Positions 9,037 to 17,153 of a stretch of 64,000 nt of DNA are shown here, in pieces. The stretch lies in the NCBI GenBank assembly GCA_016192455.1, contig JACPUC010000010.1, positions 1-64,000 on the forward strand, written 5' to 3'. The notes below the pieces were generated by a model. That model saw nothing but the letters and a program-made list of their open reading frames with translations, had not been told where the DNA came from and made no database searches. The translations under genes were made by a program, and so were the position numbers. Origin of the DNA: Candidatus Tectimicrobiota bacterium (GTDB taxonomy: Bacteria; JACPUC01). Numbering within the stretch: position 1 is the first letter of the stretch; the number at the start of each line of letters is the position of its first letter.

Positions 9037-9259
9037 CCTGGAGCCCTCCCCCGGTCATCCACCCGGCACGGTCCCAGCAGCGCACCCCCAGCCACCGCGC
9101 AGGGCACGGGCGGCCGCCGGAGGCGGTGCGCGCCATGTCGCGGCGCGGGAATTGACGCCGCACCGGGCGCGTCGTGGGGGCGGGGCGAGGGGCGGCGTGT
9201 CAGAGTCCGCGGCGCCGCGGGCTCCCGCCACGGAGTGAGATTTTCATGAGGAGAGCAGG

Positions 9260-9532
9260 ATGGACCTGGCGCTGGCACTCAAGACGTTCTCGGTAATCTT
9301 CCTGGCCGAGCTTGGCGACAAGACGCAGCTCGCCATCCTCAGCATCGCCACCTCGGCCCACTCGCGCGCGCCGGTCTTCATCGGCGCGGCCCTGGCGCTC
9401 GTCGTCACCAGCCTCCTGGCGGTGCTCGCCGGGCAGGGGCTGAGCAGGATCATCCCGAGCGCGCTTCTGGAACGGCTCGTGGGGCTGCTGTTCATCGCGG
9501 TCGGCGTCTGGTACCTCGTGGGGAGCAAATAG
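9260..9532 (+). CDS. Half-length TMEM165/GDT1-family (UPF0016) membrane protein
   Basis: A 90-residue membrane protein with the family motif ELGDKT (Glu17, Gly19, Asp20, Lys21, Thr22) in the first helix, then two more hydrophobic segments (FIGAALALVVTSLLAVLAG and LVGLLFIAVGVWYLVG). Members of this family move Ca2+, Mn2+ or other cations. Typical proteins carry two copies of the motif in one chain; this one has a single copy and would need to dimerise, or pair with a second half-protein not seen here. GAGGAGAG precedes the ATG. It is followed 116 nt later by the flavoprotein. Confidence 0.85.
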   Translation: MDLALALKTFSVIFLAELGDKTQLAILSIATSAHSRAPVFIGAALALVVTSLLAVLAGQGLSRIIPSALLERLVGLLFIAVGVWYLVGSK

Positions 9533-9648
9533 CGGGCGCATGGCCGGGTCAGGCTTGGCTCCGCTTCCCCGCGGCGCCACGGCGGCGCCGGGCGGGCCGC
9601 CCGCGCCGGCCTGCTGCGGTAACCTCTTCCGTTACGGGTGCGGGGGGA

Positions 9649-11331
9649 ATGATGCTCGTCAAAGACAAGGAAACGGAACGGCTGCGGACCGAGGTGCTCG
9701 TCATCGGCGGCGGCATCGCCGGCTGCCTGGCGGCCATCCGCGCCAGGGAGCTGGGGTGCGACGTGACCCTGGTGGAGAAGGCCAACATCGGGCGCGGGGG
9801 CTACAGCCATCAGATGTCCGGGGTGCTCACCTACTTCGAGCCCAGCCGGGACGACCTGGACGGCTGGTACGCGGAGTGCGTGCGCGCCGGCCAGGGCATG
9901 GTGGATCAGGAGCGATTGGCGGGCATGGTGGAGGAGACGACGGCGCGGGCGCGCGACATGGTCGCTTGGGGCGTCCTCTTCCAGCGCCAGCACGAGGAGT
10001 TCATCCGCAACCCCGGCGTGGGGCACAAGCTGGGCCGCAACCTGTTGCTGGAAAACGGCGGCTTCCAGATGATGAGCGCCATCCGCGGCGAGGTGCTGCG
10101 GCGCGAGGTGCGCTGCATCGAGCGCGTCCACATCTCCGACCTCTTCAGCTCCGACGGCTGCTACCCCACCAAGGGGCGCGTCACCGGAGCGCTCGGCTTC
10201 CAGGTGCGCCGCGGGCGGGTCTACGTCCTCCAGGCGAAGGCGGTCGTCCTGGCCACCGGCGCCACCGACCTCTGGTACCTCCATGCCCCTTCCCTCAGCG
10301 GCGACGGACGGGTGATGGCGTATCGCCTCGGCGCCGCCATGCGCAACGTCGAGCTCGCCTACAACACGCCGAAACCGCTGCACTTCGACACGGCGCCGGG
10401 GGCCAACGAGCTCTTCGGGGAAGGCGCCTACATGGTGAACCGCCAGGGCGAGCGCTTCCTGGCGGCCTGGGATGCGGAGCGCATCGAGCGGGCGCCGCGC
10501 GTCGTCGTTGGCCGGGCCATCAACGACGAGTACTTCCACGGGCGCGGGCCGGTCTACCTCGATGCCCGTCACCTCTCCGAGGAAGCCCACGGGCGCCTGG
10601 AGAAGACCTTGCCGATCCTCATCAACAGCTTTGCCAAGGCGGGGCTGTCGCTGCGCCGGGATTTGATCGAGTACACGGCCGTCATCTCCGACCTCGGCGC
10701 CGGCGGCCTGCGGGTCGATCCGGTCGGCGCCACCACCGTCGAGGGACTCTACGCCGCCGGCGCGGTGAGCGACCATGGCGAGGACGGCGTGACGAACATC
10801 ATCACCCACGGCATGGAGGCGGCCATCGGCGGCTGGCGGGCGGGCGAGGCGGCGGCGCGCGACGCCGGGGCAAGCGACTTCACCGAGCTGCGCACCTCGG
10901 ACGAGGAGGAGTTCCGCGCCCGTCTCCGGGCCCCCTTCGAGCGCCCGGACAAGCTGACGGACCGCGACCTCCTGAAAGTATTCCGTGATGTGGAGGATCT
11001 CGCGGGGGTGCGGCGCAGTCAGGCGAAACTGGAGGAGGCGCTGGAGATGGTCGAGATGGCGCGCGGCGAGCTGCTCCCCGCGCTGCGCCCGCGCGACTAC
11101 CACCACCTCTCCGTGGTCCTGGGCTACGAGCACACCCTCTTCTTCGTCGAGATGCTGGCGCGCACCGCCCTCGTGCGCACGGAGAGCCGCGGCGGCCACT
11201 TCCGCTCGGATTACCCCCAGCGCGACGACGCCAACTGGCTGAAATGGCTGATCGTGAAGCCGGGGAAGAAAGGCATGGAGATCAACGCGGAGCCGGTGCC
11301 GGCGGGACGCTACGACCGGGCGGTCGCCTGA
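9649..11331 (+). CDS. FAD-dependent oxidoreductase of the fumarate reductase / adenylylsulfate reductase alpha type
   Basis: Cytoplasmic flavoprotein of 560 aa with an N-terminal Rossmann FAD site (VLVIGGGIAGCLAAIRA, then a VEKANIGRGG pyrophosphate loop), a capping domain and a second FAD-contact region VEGLYAAGAVSDHGEDGVTN. These are the order and spacing of the FrdA/SdhA/AprA/NadB superfamily. The C-terminal helical region includes a conserved-looking segment RTESRGGHFRSDYPQRDD, as in SdhA/NadB. The gene is followed 39 nt later by a small 2x[4Fe-4S] ferredoxin, the AprA-AprB arrangement, although the ferredoxin is shorter than a true AprB. Probably an electron-transferring dehydrogenase or reductase; the substrate is unknown. 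Start is ATG 9649 or the adjacent 9652. Confidence 0.85.
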   Translation: MMLVKDKETERLRTEVLVIGGGIAGCLAAIRARELGCDVTLVEKANIGRGGYSHQMSGVLTYFEPSRDDLDGWYAECVRAGQGMVDQERLAGMVEETTARARDMVAWGVLFQRQHEEFIRNPGVGHKLGRNLLLENGGFQMMSAIRGEVLRREVRCIERVHISDLFSSDGCYPTKGRVTGALGFQVRRGRVYVLQAKAVVLATGATDLWYLHAPSLSGDGRVMAYRLGAAMRNVELAYNTPKPLHFDTAPGANELFGEGAYMVNRQGERFLAAWDAERIERAPRVVVGRAINDEYFHGRGPVYLDARHLSEEAHGRLEKTLPILINSFAKAGLSLRRDLIEYTAVISDLGAGGLRVDPVGATTVEGLYAAGAVSDHGEDGVTNIITHGMEAAIGGWRAGEAAARDAGASDFTELRTSDEEEFRARLRAPFERPDKLTDRDLLKVFRDVEDLAGVRRSQAKLEEALEMVEMARGELLPALRPRDYHHLSVVLGYEHTLFFVEMLARTALVRTESRGGHFRSDYPQRDDANWLKWLIVKPGKKGMEINAEPVPAGRYDRAVA

Positions 11332-11370
11332 CGCACCACCATCGGCCTCAAGCAGAGGAACCGTATCGCT

Positions 11371-11604
11371 ATGGCGTTAAAGATTCAGCACATCGATCCC
11401 TACCGCTGCATCGGCTGCAACGCCTGCGTGCACGCCTGCCTGAACGACGTCATCCGCATGCACCGCGGCATCGCCGTCATCCAGCACCAGGAGGACTGCT
11501 CGCAGTGCTTCGCCTGCGAGCTCGACTGCCCCGCCGACGCCATCCGCCTCGGCGTCCATGCCCTGCCCGAGGAGCTGCTGCCGCCGTTCGCCAGGGCGGC
11601 GTGA
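11371..11604 (+). CDS. 2x[4Fe-4S] ferredoxin, AprB-like partner of the flavoprotein
   Basis: 77-residue ferredoxin with two complete CxxCxxCxxxC motifs: Cys13, 16, 19, 23 and Cys43, 46, 49, 53 (the second ends CELDCPADAI). It lacks the long tail that wraps AprA in dissimilatory APS reductase, so APS reductase itself is unlikely. It most probably passes electrons to or from the flavoprotein encoded just upstream. It is the last plus-strand gene before a convergent junction with the cupin gene. Confidence 0.88.
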   Translation: MALKIQHIDPYRCIGCNACVHACLNDVIRMHRGIAVIQHQEDCSQCFACELDCPADAIRLGVHALPEELLPPFARAA

Positions 11605-11682
11605 GCGGGGGCCGGCGCAGGCACCCGCACCTGGCGCGGGACACGCCTCTCGTGCGCTGTTTCTCAAATTAGTTGCAGAGAG

Positions 11683-11781
11683 TTGCGAGGGAGCCTCGCC
11701 CCCTCGCGCACGCCGCCTTGTGGGGGAGGTTCGCGAACCGCCCCTACGGCATGGGGGTGTGGGGAGCAAGGGTCCCCCACA
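11683..11781 (+). repeat. Dispersed hairpin-rich repeat, copy 1
   Basis: About 100 bases that recur inverted at 17026-17122 with roughly 90 percent identity by eye. It contains three potential hairpins: GCGAGGG...CCCTCGC, a central perfect palindrome GGTTCGCGAACC (11728-11739) set in GGGG/CCCC arms, and TGTGGGGA...TCCCCCACA. It lies in the convergent gap between the ferredoxin and the cupin gene, where it could also end transcription from both sides. Confidence 0.8.
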
Positions 11782-11804
11782 GAATATATCCCCTTCACAA
11801 AGCC

Positions 11805-12419
11805 TCAGGAGGCAGCCTGGCGCGGAGCCGCGTCGGGCGTCGCACTCCCGTTCCCGCCGTCTTCCCATGATCTCTCCCGCGGCCGGGTGATGATCACCCG
11901 ATGCGAGTCGGGCTGAAAGGTGCGGCGCTCGACCAGCTCGAGGTCGCGCCCGGTCACCCGCACCACCACCGCGCCCGGCTGGTGCTGCTGGATGTGGTGA
12001 ATGTCATAGGGCAGGAAGGCGCGCGCCTGCCCTTCCAGCAGGGTGAAGTGCTCGCTCTCCTCGAGGTCGCAGTATTCCGGGCGGCTGCCGTCGTCGCGCC
12101 GCCGATAGACGCCCATGTCGGTGCTCTGGCGGTAGACGCCGTAGCAGACCCAGCAGGGACCATGGTCGTGCGGCGGGCTCTTCATGGGCTTTGGGAAGAA
12201 GTGCACCAGCACCATGAAGCCGAAGTCGGGGTCCTTGTAGATGACGTTGCCGGTAGGGATGTGCTCCCCCTTCACGTAGGTCTCGACCAGGGAGGGATGG
12301 CGCAGGAAGGACTCCAGGTGCTCCTTGATCCGCCGCGCCGCGTCCTCCTGCCGCTGCCTGGCAAGGGCATGGCGCGCATCGCGCGCGAAGGCGTGCAGAT
12401 CATACGTCTGCTCAGTCAT
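11805..12419 (-). CDS. Cupin protein related to cysteine dioxygenase
   Basis: Small cytoplasmic cupin (204 aa from the ATG at 12419). The metal site is visible as PHDHGPCWVCYG (His84, His86), with a candidate third ligand in the DIHHIQQH stretch near residue 146. This PHDHG pattern is that of the cysteine-dioxygenase-like branch of the double-stranded beta-helix superfamily, which also includes 3-mercaptopropionate dioxygenases and uncharacterised proteins. It is the last gene of the long minus-strand run and is separated from the RdhA-like gene by 319 bases. Substrate not assigned. A longer start (12515) is possible but adds no family-like sequence. Confidence 0.75.
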   Translation of the reverse strand: MTEQTYDLHAFARDARHALARQRQEDAARRIKEHLESFLRHPSLVETYVKGEHIPTGNVIYKDPDFGFMVLVHFFPKPMKSPPHDHGPCWVCYGVYRQSTDMGVYRRRDDGSRPEYCDLEESEHFTLLEGQARAFLPYDIHHIQQHQPGAVVVRVTGRDLELVERRTFQPDSHRVIITRPRERSWEDGGNGSATPDAAPRQAAS

Positions 12420-12738
12420 CAACCATCTCCTCATCAGGAAGGCTGCATCGTTACGAATGGATAGAACGATAGCCGGCCGTCCCGACTGCGGAGCATCGGG
12501 CGCAGCTTCGGACATCAGGGGAAAGGGTAGTCAATCTTCCCCGCCGCGGCAATGCTCGATTGTGGGGCTGGGCAGGGTGCTTGCGCCGTCTTCCACCTGG
12601 CATGAACGAAGGAGGGCGACCAAACGAACGTGGGGCGCAGACACGATCGCCTGCGCCCCACGCACGTGCACAGCCCGCCACAGCGGCTGGCGCCGACCCC
12701 GGCAGGGCTCGGCCCTCGCCGCTATGCCCATCGCTCTC
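12420..12738. other. Intergenic region between cupin and RdhA-like genes
   Basis: About 320 bases without a supported gene. It holds one strong hairpin (see 12629-12662), so the cupin gene probably has its own promoter between the hairpin and 12420, but I could not identify one with confidence. Confidence 0.5.
12629..12662 (-). terminator. Putative intrinsic terminator after the RdhA-like gene
   Basis: Perfect 12-bp stem CGTGGGGCGCAG / CTGCGCCCCACG with a 10-nt loop, about 77 nt downstream of the RdhA-like stop codon. On the minus strand the stem is followed by a T-rich stretch (TTCGTTTGG). No coding sequence overlaps it. Confidence 0.6.
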
Positions 12739-13890
12739 TTACTCCTCCCAGAACTTCGCGGCGCTCTCCTTCTTGCCATAGTCGAAGAGATCATCCACCC
12801 AGACGAAGAACTTGTTGAAGGCCGTCGTCTTCTTGATGGTCCAGCGGGTCATGTCGTGGATTTTGCCGGGCACCTTGTTGAACGGGCAGGCGCGGATGCA
12901 GGTCATGCAGGAGGAGCCGTTCTGCGACCAGAAGCTGAAGCACTTCTCCGCGTCCACCGGCCACTTGGCCATGCCGGGGTTGTTCGAGATGCTGCGCCGG
13001 TCGGTGATGCGGTCGCCGTCCAGGATCGCCTGCGCCGAGCAGGTGCTGGCGCACTTCTTACAGGTCTCGCAGAACGCCTGCACGCCGAGGTTCACCGGCT
13101 TGTCATGGGCCAGGGGCAGGTCGGTGAAGACCTTCGAGAGGCGCACGCGCGGACCGTACTTCTCGGTGATGAGGAGGCCGTTGCGGCCCAGCTCGCCGAG
13201 GCCCGCGTCCACGGCCAGGGGGATGCTGAGGGCGGTGTCGTTGCCGCAGGGGATGGCCTTGTAGCCAAGGCCGCGGAGGAAGTGCCCCATGAGGCCGGCG
13301 CCGTAAGCCATCATCGAGTAGCCGAAGCCGGTGGTGCTGGAGGCAACGAGGGTGGGGGAGGACTTCGTCATCTCGTAGTCCATGGCGTGCGCCATGACGA
13401 TGGCGGAGGTGCACTCCGTCGGCGGCTCGAACGGGGTGTGCTCGCGCGTCCGCAGGTTGAAGATGTGGGAGTAGAACCAGCGCGGATCAACGGCGCAGAT
13501 GCCCACCAGATCGGCGCCGCAGAGTTTCGCCACCTTCTTCACCTGGCGCGCCATGAGGAGCGGGTCCTGCACCTCGATGCGGCCTTCGGGAAGCGAGCTG
13601 GTGAGCTTCGGGTCAACGCTCTGCCACGAAAAGAGGCCGTAGTTCGGTCCCAGGGTGCCGCGCGCGAAGCCGCGTTCGAGGTACCAGCTCGCCTCGTGCA
13701 GGGCGTAGTCCAGGCGCGTGAAGCCGGGGCGCGTCTGCGGCTCATGGATGCCGTAGAACTTCTTGCCGGCGGGAACCAGGGCGTCATCCCAGCGCGCCCG
13801 CTTGAAGGCTTCGTTCTTCTGGTCGAAGCGCTCCAGCGGTTTCTCGATATACTCCTCGTAGGTAGGCTTGTTCGAGTTCGTGCTCACCAT
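12739..13890 (-). CDS. Reductive dehalogenase (RdhA)-like corrinoid/iron-sulfur protein without a Tat signal
   Basis: 383 aa, related to the catalytic RdhA subunit. The core segment IPLAVDAGLGELGRNGLLIT followed by EKYGPRVRLSKVFTDLPL is characteristic, as is YGAGLMGHFLRGLGYKAIP before it. Two [4Fe-4S] sites follow: Cys274, 277, 280, 284 and Cys317, 328, 331, 335 (the second has the long first gap seen in RdhA). In the family these clusters feed electrons to a cobalamin cofactor. There is no twin-arginine leader and no rdhB-like anchor nearby, so the enzyme should be cytoplasmic. Epoxyqueuosine reductase (QueG) shares the fold but not this N-terminal part. The substrate may be halogenated or not; the context (Mo enzymes, LivK, flavoproteins) suggests catabolism. 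Confidence 0.82.
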   Translation of the reverse strand: MVSTNSNKPTYEEYIEKPLERFDQKNEAFKRARWDDALVPAGKKFYGIHEPQTRPGFTRLDYALHEASWYLERGFARGTLGPNYGLFSWQSVDPKLTSSLPEGRIEVQDPLLMARQVKKVAKLCGADLVGICAVDPRWFYSHIFNLRTREHTPFEPPTECTSAIVMAHAMDYEMTKSSPTLVASSTTGFGYSMMAYGAGLMGHFLRGLGYKAIPCGNDTALSIPLAVDAGLGELGRNGLLITEKYGPRVRLSKVFTDLPLAHDKPVNLGVQAFCETCKKCASTCSAQAILDGDRITDRRSISNNPGMAKWPVDAEKCFSFWSQNGSSCMTCIRACPFNKVPGKIHDMTRWTIKKTTAFNKFFVWVDDLFDYGKKESAAKFWEE

Positions 13891-13981
13891 CCCGCAACCT
13901 CCTCAACAAGCTCCTGATGCACCCCTGCGCGAGGCCCGCGGGCCTGGGGCACAGATGACCCACCGCGGCGTCGTTGCCGCT

Positions 13982-14007
13982 GCGCCGCCGCAGCACCGCG
14001 GCGGCGC
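13982..14007 (-). terminator. Hairpin downstream of the LivK-like gene
   Basis: Perfect 10-bp stem GCGCCGCCGC / GCGGCGGCGC with a 6-nt loop, about 70 nt past the stop of the binding-protein gene. A second palindrome AGGCCCGCGGGCCT follows at 13932-13945. There is no T-run, so a factor-independent role is uncertain. Confidence 0.4.
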
Positions 14008-14078
14008 GCACCACCTCTTGCCGCCGTCCACGCCCGCGAAGCGATGCCGACAGCTCGCCCGGCGCGGTGTCGCCCGGC

Positions 14079-15257
14079 CTACTCGAGGGAGCGGAACTTC
14101 CCCCCTTGGGCCTCCAGAAGAATCGTCGCTTTCTCCCCATCGCCATCCGCATTGATGGAGATCGAGGGCGAGGAGATGCCCTTGTACCCCTTCAGGTTCT
14201 GCCAGCCGTCGCGGAGCTTGGCGCGATCGGCCTGCAGGTCCTCCGGCTTATTGGAGATTTTCGAGGTTTCCATGATCATCTTGGTGATCATCACCGTGTC
14301 GTACATCGAGCCGGCTTCGAAGGTGGGGTTGATATCCTTCCCCTGGCGTTTGAGGAACTCCTGCACCCAGTCGCGCATGATCGGGTCGGGGCTCTGCACC
14401 CACATCGTCTGCGTGGTCATGAGGCCGTCCGCGGCGCTGCCGGCGATCTCGATGGAGCGCTGCGTCACCCCGATCGAACCCAGCATCGGCAGCTTCACGT
14501 TCTGCTTGCCGAGCTCGCGCATGATGAGGCCGCCGGCCTCCGGCAGCGACGAGAGCACCACGCCGTCGGGCTTGATCTCCTTCACGCGCGTCACCTGGGC
14601 GCTGAAGTCGACGTCCTGCGACAAGTAGGCGAGGCTGTCGAGCACCTTCACGCCGTGCTTGGCCAGGAGGGCAGGGAGAACCTGCGTCCCGTCGATCTTC
14701 ATGAGCGCCTCTTTCTGGTCGTAGAGGATGACGACGGTCTTGATCTTCTTGTCTTCCACCCACTTCTTCAACAGGCGTGTGTAAAGCTTGTCGGTGGTCA
14801 GGCTGTTGCGGAAGGTCCAGGGGCGGTTGGCGGCGGAGATGCCGGGCTTGGCGGACGCCGGCGAGACGATCGGCACCTGGGCCCGGTTGGCTACGGGGAA
14901 GGCCACCTCGCACTCACCGGAGGCGAAGGGGCCGAGGATGATCTGCACCTTGTCGCGCTCGATGAGCCGCTTGACGGCGTTGATGGCCTCGTTGGGCTTC
15001 GACTCGCTGTCGTACATGATGAACTTCGCCGGCACGCCGCCGATGCCCCCCTCCTTGGCGATCCGGTCCTTCACCATCTCCAGGGCGATGACAAGCTGCG
15101 TTCCGTAGAAGGACAAGGGGCCGCGCATCGGCAGAATGACGCCGATCTTCACCTCCGGACCGCTGATCGCCTGCGCCGGCGGAGCCCAGACCAGGAGCGC
15201 CAGGGCCAGCGCCCCCAGCATGCCGCTCAGAACCCTGTGGAGTCTCTTCCCTCGCAT
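14079..15257 (-). CDS. LivK-type ABC substrate-binding protein
   Basis: Periplasmic binding protein of the branched-chain amino acid/amide/aromatic acid group (392 aa). The signal peptide is clear: MRGKRLHRVL, a hydrophobic stretch and a PPAQA cleavage region. The mature protein begins VKIGVILPMRGPLSFYG, continues with AIVEARs-like YDSESKPNEAINAVKRLI and ILGPFASGECEVAFPVAN, the type I periplasmic fold. No livHMGF partners are in the window, so it is either an orphan or serves a transporter encoded elsewhere. The start at 15257 is chosen because it begins the signal peptide. It probably marks the kind of substrate (organic acid) handled by the surrounding redox genes. Confidence 0.88.
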   Translation of the reverse strand: MRGKRLHRVLSGMLGALALALLVWAPPAQAISGPEVKIGVILPMRGPLSFYGTQLVIALEMVKDRIAKEGGIGGVPAKFIMYDSESKPNEAINAVKRLIERDKVQIILGPFASGECEVAFPVANRAQVPIVSPASAKPGISAANRPWTFRNSLTTDKLYTRLLKKWVEDKKIKTVVILYDQKEALMKIDGTQVLPALLAKHGVKVLDSLAYLSQDVDFSAQVTRVKEIKPDGVVLSSLPEAGGLIMRELGKQNVKLPMLGSIGVTQRSIEIAGSAADGLMTTQTMWVQSPDPIMRDWVQEFLKRQGKDINPTFEAGSMYDTVMITKMIMETSKISNKPEDLQADRAKLRDGWQNLKGYKGISSPSISINADGDGEKATILLEAQGGKFRSLE

Positions 15258-15334
15258 TGTCGTTCCTCCTCCCCTGAGTCCGCGAACCGCCTTGCCGAGC
15301 TGTACCTGCCCCCGCTCTACAACCAACGTCACCG

Positions 15335-16927
15335 TTAGTCAAGGCAGACGTCGCGCCGCGGCCACCAGCGCGGAATGCCGTAGTCCTCGCAGATGACCCC
15401 TGCCGTGATGTACCCGGGGTAGCCCCGCAGGTTGCCGCCGGGATGCACGTGCGAGCCGCAGAGGTAAAGGTTGGGGATGGCGGTGCGGTAGGGGGGACGG
15501 TTCTCCATGAGCTGGCTGGCCTTGTAGCTGATGCCGCTGAAGGCGCCGCGGCGCATGTTGACGAGGGTGCGCTCGATGTCCAGCGGGGAGTAGGCGATCT
15601 TGCCCAGGATGTTGGCCTCGTCGAGGTTGTCGGCATGGTCGCGCCAGGTCTTCAGGCAGCGCTCCATCTGCACCATCTTCAGGTCGTCCCAGCGCGCCGC
15701 GCCGCCGTCCTTCAGCTCGTAAGGGGCGGGCTGCCAGAGGTAGGAGACATGGCCGCCGTTGCGCGGCCCCTGGGTGCGGTCGAAGATCGTCATGCAGCCG
15801 GCGCCGAAGCTCGCCTCGCTGGCCACCTCGCCGCTGCGCAGCATGCGCCGCGCCTCGGGGATGCGGTCGAAGGTGGGGTGGCCGACGTTCCACTTGATGG
15901 CGCGGTCCACGTCGGGGTTCTTCTTTGCCGCATGGTGACGCGGCGGCTCCTTCATGGCGAGGTAGACGCCGAAGATGCTCAGCTCGCTCATCTCGTAGCC
16001 GCGCATGCGGGCGGCGAAGGCGGCCTGCTCGGAGGAGAGGGCGGCGCCATCGAGGAGGGTGCCGAAGGTCTGCTCGAGGTCGATGTTGCTGACGACGCAC
16101 TTCTTGGCGCGGAAGGTGCGGCCGTCGCTGGTGCGCACGCCGACGGCGCGGCCGTCCTCGAGGAGAATCTCCCGCACCGGCGCGTGTTCGAGGAGCAGGC
16201 CGTTGTTCTGCGCTATGATGTGCTCGAGGGCGTGGGAGAGGTCGTGGCTTCCCCCCTTGCAGACGGTGAGGTGCGTCCAGCCGCGGAAGTTCTTGATCAG
16301 CGTGCCGTCGATGCCCGGCTCATCGGGAAGCGAGCTGGGGGCGTCGATCATGTAGATGAGGAGACACTTCAGGATGTCCGTCTCGAAAATCTCGTCCGCC
16401 ACCTCCAGGGGGGTGCGCTTGATGATCGACAGGTAGCGGCGGCCATCGGCGCTCTTCGAGTAGAGGGCCTGCCGCTCCGCCATGGGGCGCGGCGGGTTGA
16501 GCCACTCGGGGATGGCGAACTTCTCCGCCAGGCGGACCCACTCGTGCCCCACCTCGCGGTAGACCTTGGCGTCGCGCTGCGAGAACTGGGCGATCGACTT
16601 GCAGGTCAGCTCGATGTCGTCGTAAACCACCAGGGCGCGCCCGTCGGGCAGAATCTGGGCGATCTTCGCGGGGGGCGTGAGGAGGGTGCAGTACTTCGGC
16701 AGCTCGAGGTCGGTGACCACGGGGGAGTAAGCGAAGTCGCTGAAGTTCGTGGCGTGGTGGTTGACGTAGAAGCCCGGCACGCCCGGGAACTCGATGCTGC
16801 ACAAGCCGCCGCCGAACTCCATGCGCCGCTCCAGCAGCAGCACCCGCTCGCCGGCCTTGCCGAGGTAGCCGGCCAGGATCATGGCGTTGTGCCCCGATCC
16901 GATGATGATGACGTCGAAGTCGCTCAT
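15335..16927 (-). CDS. PYROXD2/CrtI-like NAD(P)/FAD-dependent oxidoreductase (copy A)
   Basis: 530-aa flavoprotein of the amine oxidase/phytoene desaturase superfamily. The N-terminal FAD site is DVIIIGSGHNAMILAGYL followed by LLLERRMEFGGGLCS. The C-terminal contact reads LYLCGSHVHPGGNLRGYPG. Despite likeness to carotenoid desaturases, there are no other carotenoid genes here, and this branch resembles human PYROXD2, whose reaction is poorly known. Two paralogues are at 17670-19238 and 49505-51100. Start 16927 begins the Rossmann motif; the frame is open further upstream only through the dispersed repeat. LivK-like gene follows after 77 nt. Confidence 0.85.
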   Translation of the reverse strand: MSDFDVIIIGSGHNAMILAGYLGKAGERVLLLERRMEFGGGLCSIEFPGVPGFYVNHHATNFSDFAYSPVVTDLELPKYCTLLTPPAKIAQILPDGRALVVYDDIELTCKSIAQFSQRDAKVYREVGHEWVRLAEKFAIPEWLNPPRPMAERQALYSKSADGRRYLSIIKRTPLEVADEIFETDILKCLLIYMIDAPSSLPDEPGIDGTLIKNFRGWTHLTVCKGGSHDLSHALEHIIAQNNGLLLEHAPVREILLEDGRAVGVRTSDGRTFRAKKCVVSNIDLEQTFGTLLDGAALSSEQAAFAARMRGYEMSELSIFGVYLAMKEPPRHHAAKKNPDVDRAIKWNVGHPTFDRIPEARRMLRSGEVASEASFGAGCMTIFDRTQGPRNGGHVSYLWQPAPYELKDGGAARWDDLKMVQMERCLKTWRDHADNLDEANILGKIAYSPLDIERTLVNMRRGAFSGISYKASQLMENRPPYRTAIPNLYLCGSHVHPGGNLRGYPGYITAGVICEDYGIPRWWPRRDVCLD

Positions 16928-17025
16928 GCCGTTTCCTCCTCGGCAGGCGCCGCTCCTGTTACGCCGCACACGTTCGATGCTGAATTCGACGCCTTGCTCG
17001 CGCCATGTGGGGGGGGGAATTTTTG

Positions 17026-17122
17026 TGGGGACCCTTGCTCCCCCACACCTCCATGCCGTAGGGACGGTTCGCGAACCGCCCCTACAAGGCGGGGTGCGCG
17101 AGGGGGCGCGGCTCCCTCGCAA
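17026..17122 (-). repeat. Dispersed hairpin-rich repeat, copy 2
   Basis: Inverted copy of the element at 11683-11781. The central palindrome GGTTCGCGAACC is at 17066-17077 inside GTAGGG...CCCTAC arms. It occupies most of the 226-base gap between the CoxG-like gene and flavoprotein A. Confidence 0.8.
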
Positions 17123-17153
17123 ATCTCCGCGATCTCATTTGAGCAACCGCACC

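Noticed and set aside
9649-11604. Dissimilatory APS reductase (AprAB)
   Set aside because: The ferredoxin is only 77 aa and lacks the AprB tail, and no sulfate-reduction genes are nearby.
11683-11781. CRISPR or riboswitch
   Set aside because: The hairpins are a single element, not regularly spaced direct repeats, and the sequence recurs inverted elsewhere without a common downstream gene.
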